Shown: piece after piece, positions 47,623 through 57,493 of the stretch
Numbering within the stretch: position 1 is the stretch's first letter
Layout: the number at the start of each line of letters is the position of its first letter
The notes under the pieces: generated by a model
What the model was told of the DNA's origin: nothing
Seen by the model: the letters and a program-made list of their open reading frames with translations, nothing else
Database searches by the model: none
Translations under genes and position numbers: made by a program
Origin: Isoptericola luteus
GTDB taxonomy: Bacteria > Actinomycetota > Actinomycetes > Actinomycetales > Cellulomonadaceae
Direction of reading: 5' to 3'
Assembly: GCF_020297055.1 (NCBI RefSeq)
Contig: NZ_JAIXCQ010000006.1
Coordinates: 124,001-188,000, forward strand
Length of the DNA stretch: 64,000 bases

Positions 47623-47991
47623 GTGAGAGATATCACGATCGAGTCCCCGCTGATGGGGTCCGAGAGCGACCGCTGGGAGACGCTCGACGGCGGGGTGTAT
47701 CTGGACCTCGCGGACCCCGACACCACCCGCTACCGGGTCGTGCTCTCCTTCGTGTCGGAGCAGGGCGAGGGCCAACACCCCCTGGAGGACGTCCTGGACA
47801 GGTACTCCCTCGATGTCCATCGCTTCGTGACTCCCCCGCCCTCGCACAGCGAGCCCGGTGCTCGTGTGGTGCTCGAACTCGGAGGGGACCTCGAGGACGT
47901 TCGTCGGGCCGCCGAGCTCGTGGGCAAGCGCGTCCGCAACGAGCCCTACACACACGACGGCAGGGACCTTGTCCGGCTCGTGATCGAGTAG
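47623..47991 (+). CDS. Hypothetical small protein
   Basis: 122 residues from a GTG with GAGGGG upstream. It is acidic and soluble, starting MRDITIESPLMGSESDRWET, with no membrane segment or motif I can name. Coding character is supported by the ribosome site and a codon-position GC bias like that of its neighbours. The function is unknown. Confidence 0.6.
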   Translation: MRDITIESPLMGSESDRWETLDGGVYLDLADPDTTRYRVVLSFVSEQGEGQHPLEDVLDRYSLDVHRFVTPPPSHSEPGARVVLELGGDLEDVRRAAELVGKRVRNEPYTHDGRDLVRLVIE

Positions 47992-48159
47992 CCGGATGGC
48001 TGGCGGTGGAAATTTGCGGCCGGCCCGGTTGCTCGCTGAACCATGTCAGGACCGACCGATTCCGAGGCGGCCGGAAGCGGGATCGGAGCCGGACGATCAC
48101 GTACGCCGCTGAACGGCTACGTGCTACCGGGCTCGCAGCCGCGTTCCGGCCGGGTACAT

Positions 48160-48501
48160 CTAGGCCGGTTCTCCGGGGATCGAGCCCGGCGGCGGGCCTG
48201 GGCTCTTGGGCTCGTCGAGGACGTCGTCCGAGGGGGACGTCCCTCTATGAGGCGGCGGGCCGGGGCTCTTGGGCTCGTCGAGGAGATCGTCCGACGGGGT
48301 CGACGGCGCTCCATGAGGCGGCGGGCCGGGGCTCTTGGGCTCGTCGAGAAGATCGTCCGACGGGGTCGACGTCGCTCCATGAGGCGGCGGGCCCGGGCTC
48401 TTGGGCTCCTCGAGGACGTCGTCGGAGCGACGTGCGCCCGGACGGGCAGGAGTGCCGGGACTCGTCGGTTCGGTGGGATCGGAGTGCTCTTGGTCGCTCA
48501 C
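48160..48501 (-). CDS. Tandem-repeat proline-rich acidic protein
   Basis: 113 residues from the GTG at 48501, seven bases after AAGGAG. After a 25-residue leader (MSDQEHSDPTEPTSPGTPAR) come four tandem copies of about 21 residues: SDD(V/L)L(E/D)EPKSPGPPP plus HG and a short Thr/Ser/Pro linker. The underlying DNA repeat unit is about 63 bp. There is no Cys, signal peptide or membrane helix. It could be a disordered linker protein or a multi-core precursor peptide, but no modifying enzyme gene is next to it. I do not recognise the family. Confidence 0.6.
   Translation of the reverse strand: MSDQEHSDPTEPTSPGTPARPGARRSDDVLEEPKSPGPPPHGATSTPSDDLLDEPKSPGPPPHGAPSTPSDDLLDEPKSPGPPPHRGTSPSDDVLDEPKSPGPPPGSIPGEPA
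48190..48425 (-). repeat. Four tandem repeats of about 63 bp
   Basis: Near-identical copies of the coding unit for the EPKSPGPPP motif, all in frame. Copy number may vary between strains. Confidence 0.8.
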
Positions 48502-48725
48502 GACACGTCTCCTTCGGTGGTGGAGTGCGAGCTGCGCGTTCAACTCGATCATCGCCCGGGGGAGCCGTGGGCGCACAAGGTGGGCGCCCTCCTCCAGCCT
48601 CAGCGACCGTCGATTCTGAGGACGCCAGGATCGGGTGACGGAGGCTTCAACGCCTCTGTGTGATGCGAGTGCCGGTCCAGCGGGCCGCTTCGCTCGGGCA
48701 CCGCGATGACACGGCGGACAGCGAC

Positions 48726-49619
48726 TCATTCTGGTGCTGCCGGCAGTCGGATCTGTTCGAGGAACGCCTGTGCTGCCGGCGCAGGGTTGAAGCCGCTCCA
48801 GGCGAGATACTCGATGCGGACGGGGCCGTCGGCGACATCGATGGTGCGGAGTCGTCCGTCTGCTGGGACGACGTCGGGGGCCAGGAGCGCGACGGCGAGG
48901 TCGTGCCTGACAAGGTCGAGGATGAGTTCGGTGTTCGTGGCTTCGAACGCGACCTCGCGGGACAGGCCCAGTGCCTGGAAGGCGTGGTCGGAGGGCGCGC
49001 GGCCGGGGGTGCCGACGGGGAAGTCCACGAAGGTTTCCTGCGTCAGGTCCACCAGCTGCACCCGTCGACGGTGAGCGAGCCGGTGGGTCGCGGAGACGAC
49101 GGCAACAAGGTTCTGGCGGGCGAGCGTTCGTGTCTGCATGCCTTGGACCGACGTGGACTCGGGGAGCCCGAGGACCGCGACGTCCAGACCGCCGTCGGCG
49201 ATGGCGGCGATGAACTCGTGGCTGCCTCCGGTGCGCAGCATGATCCGCACCTCGGGGTGGGAACGGTGGAACTCGCCGATCGAGGCGGGAAGGTCGATCG
49301 CGGTGACGGTGGGGATCACTCCGATCGTCAAGGTGCCGCGAAGCCGTCCGGTCGACGCCGCGGCGTCGTTGACGGCACGTTCGGCGGCTTCGAGGCATGC
49401 CCGTGCCGACGGGAGGAACGCCTCCCCAGCGGGCGTGAGCTCGACCCGACGGCTGGTGCGGGCGAAGAGGACGAGACCTAGCTCCTGCTCGAGTGCCTTG
49501 ATCTGGTGACTGAGCGCTGACTGCACGACGAAACAGCGCTGTGCGGCGCGGGTGAAGTTGCGTTCCTCGGCCACGGCCAGGACGTACCGCATCTGTTGAA
49601 GCTCCACCCGATCAATCAT
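48726..49619 (-). CDS. LysR family transcriptional regulator
   Basis: 297 residues. The HTH (MRYVLAVAEERNFTRAAQRC, then SALSHQIKALEQELGLVLF) and the substrate-binding domain (LRGTLTIGVIPTVTAIDLPA) are complete. It diverges from the EamA transporter gene with a 67-bp gap, so it very likely controls that transporter and the coupled NAD(P)-binding protein. The inducer is unknown. Confidence 0.93.
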   Translation of the reverse strand: MIDRVELQQMRYVLAVAEERNFTRAAQRCFVVQSALSHQIKALEQELGLVLFARTSRRVELTPAGEAFLPSARACLEAAERAVNDAAASTGRLRGTLTIGVIPTVTAIDLPASIGEFHRSHPEVRIMLRTGGSHEFIAAIADGGLDVAVLGLPESTSVQGMQTRTLARQNLVAVVSATHRLAHRRRVQLVDLTQETFVDFPVGTPGRAPSDHAFQALGLSREVAFEATNTELILDLVRHDLAVALLAPDVVPADGRLRTIDVADGPVRIEYLAWSGFNPAPAAQAFLEQIRLPAAPE

Positions 49620-49686
49620 CTCCGATCATCGTTGGCATGAAAACCATGTGTTGGACTCATATCCGGTGGGGGATGACGATGAACCG

Positions 49687-50637
49687 GTGAGCACCACCAC
49701 TACCTCGGTCGCACCCGTCCCGCCGCCGACAGCGGCTCCCCCAGGGGTCGGCTGGACACTGATGACGGCGATCGCGCCGGCGGTCTGGGGAACCACCTAC
49801 ATCGTGACCACCCAGCTGCTCCCCGCCGGGCACCCGGTGTTCGCCGCCCTCATACGGTCGTTGCCCGCTGGCCTGATCGCCCTGATGCTCACACGCCGGC
49901 TGCCGCACGGATCGTGGTGGTGGAAGAGCGTGATCCTGGGCGTGCTGAACGTCGGGGCGTTCTTCCCCCTGCTGTTCCTCGCCGCGCAGCACCTGCCCGG
50001 CGGCGTCGCGGCAACCCTGGGAGCGGGCCAGCCGATAGTGGTCGCCTTCCTGGCCGTCGCGATCCTCCACGAACGACTCTCTACCTGGCGCGTCGCCTGG
50101 GGCGTGGTCGGCATTGTCGGCGTCGCCCTCGTCGTCCTCGGCCCCGAAGCGGACCTGGACCCGATCGGCATCCTCGCCGGCCTCGCCGGCGCGGCATCCA
50201 TGGGCACCGGCGTCGTCCTGACCAAGCGATGGGGGCGCCCCGCGGGCGTGACCCCGATGGGATACGCCGGCTGGCAGCTCACCGCGGCCGGGTTCACCCT
50301 GCTGCTCCCCGCCCTGCTGCTCGACGGCGTCCCGACCGGCGTCGACGGCCCCGCCGTCGCCGGCTACCTCTGGCTAGGACTCATCGGTGGCCTGCTCACC
50401 TACACGCTCTGGTTCGCCGGCATCCGTCGACTTCCCGTCACGGCGACCGCACTCCTCGGCCTGCTCTCGCCGCTCGTCGCCGCCGTCCTCGGCGCCGTCA
50501 TCGCCGGTGAGTCCCTCAACGCGATCCAGCTTGCCGGATTCGCCCTCGCCCTCAGCAGCCTGGTCGCAGGCCAGCTCACCGCACCGAAGATGAAGGACCG
50601 CCAACGGCCGTGCCACTCGAACACCGAAACCCGATGA
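49687..50637 (+). CDS. EamA/DMT family transporter
   Basis: 316 residues from the GTG at 49687 (the frame opens at 49648). Ten membrane helices in two EamA repeats; the first starts TAIAPAVWGTTYIVTTQLLP and the second GILAGLAGAASMGTGVVLTK. These transporters export metabolites or drugs. It is controlled by the divergent LysR gene by position, and its stop overlaps the next gene by 4 bp. Confidence 0.9.
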   Translation: MSTTTTSVAPVPPPTAAPPGVGWTLMTAIAPAVWGTTYIVTTQLLPAGHPVFAALIRSLPAGLIALMLTRRLPHGSWWWKSVILGVLNVGAFFPLLFLAAQHLPGGVAATLGAGQPIVVAFLAVAILHERLSTWRVAWGVVGIVGVALVVLGPEADLDPIGILAGLAGAASMGTGVVLTKRWGRPAGVTPMGYAGWQLTAAGFTLLLPALLLDGVPTGVDGPAVAGYLWLGLIGGLLTYTLWFAGIRRLPVTATALLGLLSPLVAAVLGAVIAGESLNAIQLAGFALALSSLVAGQLTAPKMKDRQRPCHSNTETR

Positions 50638-51329
50638 AGATCGCCGTCCTCGGAGCCACCGGCATGGCCGGCAGCGCCATCGTCACCGAAGCCCTCACCC
50701 GCGGCCACCACGTGGTCGCGCTCGCCCGTCGCATGCCCGACAGACCAGGGCACCCCAGGCTCACCGCATGCACCATCGATGTCGTCCGCACCTGCGAGCT
50801 CGCCTCGGCCCTGGCCGCGACCGACGCCGCGGTCCTGACGATCCGCCTCGCCCCGGGCGAGGAGCACCGGCTCGCTCCACTGACCCGCAGGGTCCTCGAT
50901 ACCGCAGAACGCACCGCCACCCGAGTCCTGATCGTCGGCGGCTCGGCCCCGCTGCGCTCCCCGACCGACCCCGACCTGCGACTGATCGAGGATCCTCGCC
51001 ACGTGCCACCGACCTGGCGAACCATCGCGCAGGCAAGCCTCGACCAGCTTCACGCCTGCCAAGAACACCCTTACACCCGCTGGACCTACCTCAGCCCACC
51101 AGCGGTCTTCGAGCCCGGCACCGGCACGGGCCGTTACCGACGAGGCACCACCACCCTGCTCACCGACCGCGACGGACGCTCACGGATCACCGCACCCGAC
51201 CTCGCTCTCGCCGCACTCGACGAGCTCGAAGACCCGAGCAACGAGCACCACTTCACCGTCGCCGAACCCAGCACGTCGTCCACCGCCGAGGGGGAGGTCC
51301 GAGAAACGGTCACGACCGACCGATGCTGA
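50634..51329 (+). CDS. NAD(P)H-binding protein, atypical SDR
   Basis: 231 residues from the ATG at 50634, overlapping the transporter stop (ATGA). The Rossmann motif GATGMAGSAI is at residues 8-17, and the rest (RVLIVGGSAPLRSP, WTYLSPPAVFEPG) fits the NAD(P)H-binding atypical SDR group close to NmrA and RutG-like reductases. Co-expression with an exporter under LysR control suggests detoxification, but the substrate is unknown. Confidence 0.88.
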   Translation: MKIAVLGATGMAGSAIVTEALTRGHHVVALARRMPDRPGHPRLTACTIDVVRTCELASALAATDAAVLTIRLAPGEEHRLAPLTRRVLDTAERTATRVLIVGGSAPLRSPTDPDLRLIEDPRHVPPTWRTIAQASLDQLHACQEHPYTRWTYLSPPAVFEPGTGTGRYRRGTTTLLTDRDGRSRITAPDLALAALDELEDPSNEHHFTVAEPSTSSTAEGEVRETVTTDRC

Positions 51330-51628
51330 GGCGCGCCACGATCGGGCCGTCACCGTCGATGCGATGTGTCACCACGGAGAGGATCGGACCGTTCGGCCGC
51401 CGATGAACGGCTGCTCGATCAACGGCACGATGAACAGGCGCGCCGTGTCCGGTGCGAACGGGCCGACCCATGTCGGCCTGGGGACCCATGTCGCCTCTGA
51501 CCTGCGGCACCGGTGCGTCTGGACGCACCTGGCCGCTCCCCGCAGGCCCAGGAGGTTGCGCCCGGCATGACGTCGATCTCGGCGTCCATCCCGGCAGCAA
51601 CCTCCTGGGGCCGCGGGTGAGGGCGGCG
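51330..51628. other. Gene-free spacer
   Basis: 299 bp between the NAD(P)-binding protein and the beta-glucosidase 3' ends. I see no credible gene or strong hairpin. Confidence 0.5.
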
Positions 51629-53140
<1,512 letters not shown>

Positions 53141-53202
53141 GATGACTGGTCCTCCGGGTCGGTGTGCGGTCGACGTCGTCCGCACGGGATGGTCACGAGA
53201 GC

Positions 53203-53218
53203 GTGGGAGCGTTCCCAC
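53203..53218. promoter_or_regulatory. CebR-like operator upstream of the GH1 gene
   Basis: GTGGGAGCGTTCCCAC is a 16-bp palindrome that differs by one base from the CebR box of Streptomyces (TGGGAGCGCTCCCA core). A second palindrome, CGAATCGATTCG (53218-53229), adjoins it. CebR represses cellobiose genes; its own gene is not in this window. Confidence 0.7.
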
Positions 53219-53241
53219 GAATCGATTCGAGTGTAGCGGGA

Positions 53242-53273
53242 GGACCCGCCCCGCGCAGGCGCAGGGCGGGTCC
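53242..53273 (-). terminator. Hairpin terminator after the GH31 gene
   Basis: GGACCCGCCC and GGGCGGGTCC form a 10-bp stem with a 12-base loop, five bases past the GH31 stop on the minus strand. It separates that operon from the GH1 gene. Confidence 0.65.
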
Positions 53274-53278
53274 GGGCC

Positions 53279-55585
53279 TCACAGGTCCAGGGTCACCACC
53301 TCGGCGCCCCGGCCGGACGCCGTCCGGTCCCCGGTCCGGACGGACCAGGCTCCGGGTGCGTCGTCGGTGGACACCGTCACGCGGTCACCGTCGCGACGGA
53401 CGCGGAAGCGCGCCGGCGCCTGCCCTGGTCCCCCCGTCGGGACGGCGGTCACGGCGTCGTACCCGTCCGGCAGCTCGAACAGGCGTAGCTCGACGCCGTC
53501 GGCCCACGCGTAGTCCGGTCGGTCGGACCGGGCACCGACGGGCAGCACCGTGCCCGGGCGCACCAGGACGGGCAGCGAGTCGAACCCGTGCGTCTCGGTG
53601 ACCCACCGCGGCCCGGTGACCGTCGCCGCGTGCGCGCCGTCGGCACCGTCCACCAGCCGGGTCCACGTGCCCTCGGGCACGTAGTACTCGACCTCGCCGT
53701 CGGCCGTGAACACGGGCGCCACGAGCAGCGCGTCGCCGAGCATGTACTGCGTGTCGACCCCGAACGTCCCGCGGTCACCAGGGAACTCCAGCGCCATCGC
53801 CCGCATGATCGGGGTGCCCTCGCCGGTCGCCTGCTCGGCGGCGCCGGCCAGGTACGGCATGAGGGACAGCTTGAGCCGCGTGAACCGGCGCGTGACGTCC
53901 ACGGCCTCCTCGTCGAACGCCCACGGCACCCGGTACGAGTGCGAGCCGTGCAGCCGCGAGTGGCTCGAGAGCAGACCGAACGCGGCCCAGCGCTTGAACA
54001 CCCCCGCGTCGGGCGTGCCCTCGAAGCCGCCGATGTCGTGGCTCCAGTACCCGAAGCCGGACAGGCCAAGGGAGAGCCCGCCCCGCAACGACTCCGCCAT
54101 CGAGGCGTACGTGGAGTCGCAGTCGCCACCCCAGTGCACCGGGAGCTGCTGACCGCCGGCCGTGGCCGAGCGGGCGAACAGCACCGCCTCACCCTTGCCG
54201 CGCCGCCGCTCCAGCAGCTCGAAGACCGTCTGGTTGTAGAGCTGCGCGTAGTAGTTGTGCATCCGCTGCGGGTCCGAGCCGTCGTGCCACACCACGCCGT
54301 CGGCCGGGATGCGCTCGCCGAAGTCGGTCTTGAAGCAGTCCACCCCCTGGTCCAGGAGTCGCTCGAGGTGGCCGACGTACCAGGCCTTCGCCTCCGGGTT
54401 CGTGAAGTCCACGAGGCCCATGCCCGCCTGCCACTTGTCCCACTGCCACACGCCGCCGTCGGACGTGCGCAGCAGGTAGCCCTTCTCGACCGCCTCGCCG
54501 AACAGCGCGGCCCGCTGGGCGATGTACGGGTTGATCCATGCGCTGACCTGCAGTCCGCGCTCGTGCAGCCGGGCGAGCATGCCCTCCGGGTCGGGGAAGA
54601 CCCGCGGGTCCCACTCGAAGTCGCACCACTGGTACTCGCGCATCCAGAAGCAGTCGAAGTGGAAGACGCTCAGCGGCAGGCCGCGCTCCGCCATGCCGTC
54701 GACAAAGCTCGTCACCGTCGCCTCGTCGTAGTCCGTCGTGAACGACGTCGACAGCCACAGCCCGTAGGACCACGCGGGCACCTCGGCGGGCCGGCCCGTG
54801 AGCCCGGAGTAGCGGCGCAGCACGTCCTTCGGCGTCGGGCCCCCCACGAGGTAGTACTCGAGCGCCTGCCCCGCCACCGAGAACTGCACCCGGGTGTTGA
54901 CCTCCGAGGCGACCTCGAACGACACCCGCTCCGGGTGCGCGACGAAGACGCCGTAGCCCTTGCTCGTGACGTAGAACGGGACGTTCTTGTACGCCTGCTC
55001 GCTCGACGTGCCCCCGTCCTCGTTCCAGATGTCGACGGACTGGCCGTTCTTGACGAACGGGCCGAACCGCTCGCCCAGCCCGTAGACGTGCTCGCCCGGG
55101 TCGATCGTCAGCTGCTCGTGGACCCAGGACCCGGGCGGCGTGACGCCGTGCGCGGTCGTCATGACGCCCACGGACTTCGGCAGGCTCGAGGTGAGCACGC
55201 GCCCGTCCTGCTCGAAGTCCACGTGCCACCGGCCGCCGCGGTGCGCCCGCACCGTGAGCCCGCCCGTCTCCAGCACGCCGGAGGTCTCGTCGACCTTCAC
55301 CACCGGCCGGTAGCCGTCGGCGGAGGACACCGCGAAGTCCGGGCCGCGCCGGGCCGCGCCGGCGAAGTGCTCCACGCGGACCTTCACGACACCCGGCGCG
55401 GGCGAGGAGTAGGTGACCGTGATCATGGGCCGGTTGAGGGTGTCGCCGCGGGTGTGGATCACGGCGGTCGGCGCGTACACCGTCATCGTGCCCGCCGCCT
55501 CGTCGACGCGGACGTCGTCGACCTCGACCGCGTACAGGGGGTCGATGCCGGGACGGGTCTGCCAGTAGCCGTCGGTGAACTTCAT
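53279..55585 (-). CDS. Alpha-xylosidase-type glycosidase, GH31
   Basis: 768 residues from the ATG at 55585 (GAGG six bases upstream). Domains in order: beta-sandwich, TIM barrel with nucleophile Asp in KTDFGERIP (about residue 421) and acid/base Asp in GDCDSTYASM (about 489), then two C-terminal beta domains. Sequence around FHFDCFWMREYQWCDFEWDP is close to YicI-type alpha-xylosidases. It removes alpha-1,6-xylose from xyloglucan oligosaccharides (isoprimeverose side chains). It lies 64 bp after a sugar permease gene and belongs to that operon. Confidence 0.92.
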   Translation of the reverse strand: MKFTDGYWQTRPGIDPLYAVEVDDVRVDEAAGTMTVYAPTAVIHTRGDTLNRPMITVTYSSPAPGVVKVRVEHFAGAARRGPDFAVSSADGYRPVVKVDETSGVLETGGLTVRAHRGGRWHVDFEQDGRVLTSSLPKSVGVMTTAHGVTPPGSWVHEQLTIDPGEHVYGLGERFGPFVKNGQSVDIWNEDGGTSSEQAYKNVPFYVTSKGYGVFVAHPERVSFEVASEVNTRVQFSVAGQALEYYLVGGPTPKDVLRRYSGLTGRPAEVPAWSYGLWLSTSFTTDYDEATVTSFVDGMAERGLPLSVFHFDCFWMREYQWCDFEWDPRVFPDPEGMLARLHERGLQVSAWINPYIAQRAALFGEAVEKGYLLRTSDGGVWQWDKWQAGMGLVDFTNPEAKAWYVGHLERLLDQGVDCFKTDFGERIPADGVVWHDGSDPQRMHNYYAQLYNQTVFELLERRRGKGEAVLFARSATAGGQQLPVHWGGDCDSTYASMAESLRGGLSLGLSGFGYWSHDIGGFEGTPDAGVFKRWAAFGLLSSHSRLHGSHSYRVPWAFDEEAVDVTRRFTRLKLSLMPYLAGAAEQATGEGTPIMRAMALEFPGDRGTFGVDTQYMLGDALLVAPVFTADGEVEYYVPEGTWTRLVDGADGAHAATVTGPRWVTETHGFDSLPVLVRPGTVLPVGARSDRPDYAWADGVELRLFELPDGYDAVTAVPTGGPGQAPARFRVRRDGDRVTVSTDDAPGAWSVRTGDRTASGRGAEVVTLDL

Positions 55586-55649
55586 CAATACCTCGTCAGG
55601 GTTGAGGGTGCCGGGAGCGGGCTCGGGCCGGGCGGTGCCGGCCGGTGCG

Positions 55650-56561
55650 TCACTTCACGGCGCCGGCGGTGACGCCTCGGGTCAGGGTGCGCTGGAAGAT
55701 CAGGAAGAAGATCAGGGCGGGCAGCAGGGAGACCAGTGCGCCGGCGTTCGTCGTCGGTGCATCCATCATCCGGTCCCCCTGCAGAGACGCCAACGCGATC
55801 GGGATCGTCTGGGTGTCGTTGGTGGTCAGCATCACCAGCGGGATGAAGAACTCGTTCCAGGTCCAGATGAAGAAGAAGATCATGAGCACCATGAGCGTCG
55901 GCCGCACGATCGGGAAGACGACCTGCCACAGCGTCCGCCACCGGCCCGCGCCGTCCAGCGCCGCCGCCTCGAGCAGCGCGGGCGGGAACGTGCCCAGCAC
56001 CGAGGCCAGCAGGTAGGTGCCGAAGGCCGACTGGATCGCGGTGAAGATGATGATCACGGACCACTGGGAGTTCGACAGCCCCACCTGGCGCGCCATGTCG
56101 AACAGCGGGTAGATCAAGGCCTCCTGCGGCAGCATGTTCGCCAGCAGGAACAGCAGCACCACCCACATGCGGCCCTTGATGCGGCCGACGCCGATCGCGT
56201 AGGCGTTGAGCAGGGACAGCAGGCACGCGACGACCGAGACGACCGCGGAGATGAAGAACGAGTTCCACAGCTTCACGGGGAAGTCGACGCGGGTCCAGAA
56301 GTTCACCAGCCCGTCGAGGTAGAGCTCGGTCGGGAGGCTCAGCGGCCCGTTCTGCGAGTACTCGGCCGGGGACTTCACCGCGTTGAGCAGCATGATCACC
56401 ATCGGCGACAGCACCGCGAGGGCCACCAGCACGACGGCGGCGAGCACCAGCCACCGCCCTGGCCCGCGGCGGTGCCGGGCGCCCGCGACGGTGGCCCGCA
56501 CCGCCCGCCGGGTGGTGGACGGCGGCGTCGCCACCGGGGGGTTCTCGAGGGTCGTGGACAT
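55650..56561 (-). CDS. Carbohydrate ABC transporter permease (MalG type)
   Basis: 303 residues with six membrane helices and the EAA loop LLEAAALDGAGRWRTLWQVVFP. A basic cytoplasmic leader of 30 residues precedes the first helix. It overlaps the MalF-type gene by one base and precedes the GH31 gene. Confidence 0.93.
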   Translation of the reverse strand: MSTTLENPPVATPPSTTRRAVRATVAGARHRRGPGRWLVLAAVVLVALAVLSPMVIMLLNAVKSPAEYSQNGPLSLPTELYLDGLVNFWTRVDFPVKLWNSFFISAVVSVVACLLSLLNAYAIGVGRIKGRMWVVLLFLLANMLPQEALIYPLFDMARQVGLSNSQWSVIIIFTAIQSAFGTYLLASVLGTFPPALLEAAALDGAGRWRTLWQVVFPIVRPTLMVLMIFFFIWTWNEFFIPLVMLTTNDTQTIPIALASLQGDRMMDAPTTNAGALVSLLPALIFFLIFQRTLTRGVTAGAVK

Positions 56562-57493
56562 CAGCGACCTGCCTCCTCACGGCGCTCGGCGCGCGACTGC
56601 AGCGCCAGGACGACGGCCGCCACCGCGACGATGACGACGGTCAGGACGGTCGCCACGGCAGCGCCGTACCCGACCTGGGACTTGTCGAAGAAGCTGAGGT
56701 ACGAGTAATAGCTCGGCACCAGCGTCGAGCTCTCCGGGCCGCCCCGCGTCAGGACGTAGATGGGACCGAAGACCTTGAGGGCCGCGACCGTGCAGGTCAG
56801 CGTGACGACGAACGTCTCCGGACGGATCTGCGGGATCGTGATGGCCCGGAACCGTCGCCACCAGCCGGCGCCGTCGAGCTCGGCCGCCTCGTAGAGCTCG
56901 GGGTCCACGCGCTGCAGCGCCGCCATGAAGATGACCACGGGGTACCCGATCTGCACCCACACCAGCACGAGCATCACGCTCGGCATCGCGAACGCGGGGT
57001 CGCCGAGCCAGTTCGGCGGGCTCTGGACGCCCAGCGAACGCAGGATCTCGTTGAGCGCGCCGGTCTGCGCGTTGAGGATCCAGTTCCACAGCACGCCCGC
57101 GACCGCGACCGGGAGGATCTGCGGCAGGTAGAACGTGGCGCGCAGGACCGACGCGACGCGGCCCCCGAAGCGCCGGCCGAGATAGTCGAAGAGCACCGCC
57201 GCCAGGACGAGCCCGATCACCGTCGGGACGACGACCATCGCCACGATCATCGCGACCGAGTTCTGGAACGACGTCCAGAACGCGGCGTCGTGCCAGAGCT
57301 CCGCGTAGTTGTCGAGCCCCACCCAGCGGAGCGGCGCGAGGCCGCCCCGCCAGGAGAAGAGGCTGATGTAGACGTTCGTGACCAGGGGGTACCCGATGAC
57401 GACGGCGAACAGGACGGCGCCGGGAAGCAGGTAGGGCAGGTACGCGAGCCAGGCCGGTCGTCGGCGGGCGCGGACCGTCGTCGGAGCGCTCAT
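56561..57493 (-). CDS. Carbohydrate ABC transporter permease (MalF type)
   Basis: 310 residues, six membrane helices, EAA loop YEAAELDGAGWWRRFRAITIP. It overlaps the binding-protein gene by 4 bp (ATGA). No ATPase gene is in the operon; a shared MsiK-type ATPase, typical of actinobacteria, probably powers it. Confidence 0.93.
   Translation of the reverse strand: MSAPTTVRARRRPAWLAYLPYLLPGAVLFAVVIGYPLVTNVYISLFSWRGGLAPLRWVGLDNYAELWHDAAFWTSFQNSVAMIVAMVVVPTVIGLVLAAVLFDYLGRRFGGRVASVLRATFYLPQILPVAVAGVLWNWILNAQTGALNEILRSLGVQSPPNWLGDPAFAMPSVMLVLVWVQIGYPVVIFMAALQRVDPELYEAAELDGAGWWRRFRAITIPQIRPETFVVTLTCTVAALKVFGPIYVLTRGGPESSTLVPSYYSYLSFFDKSQVGYGAAVATVLTVVIVAVAAVVLALQSRAERREEAGR

Noticed and set aside
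48160-48501. CRISPR-like repeats
   Set aside because: The repeats are contiguous, about 63 bp, in frame and without spacers; no cas genes are present.
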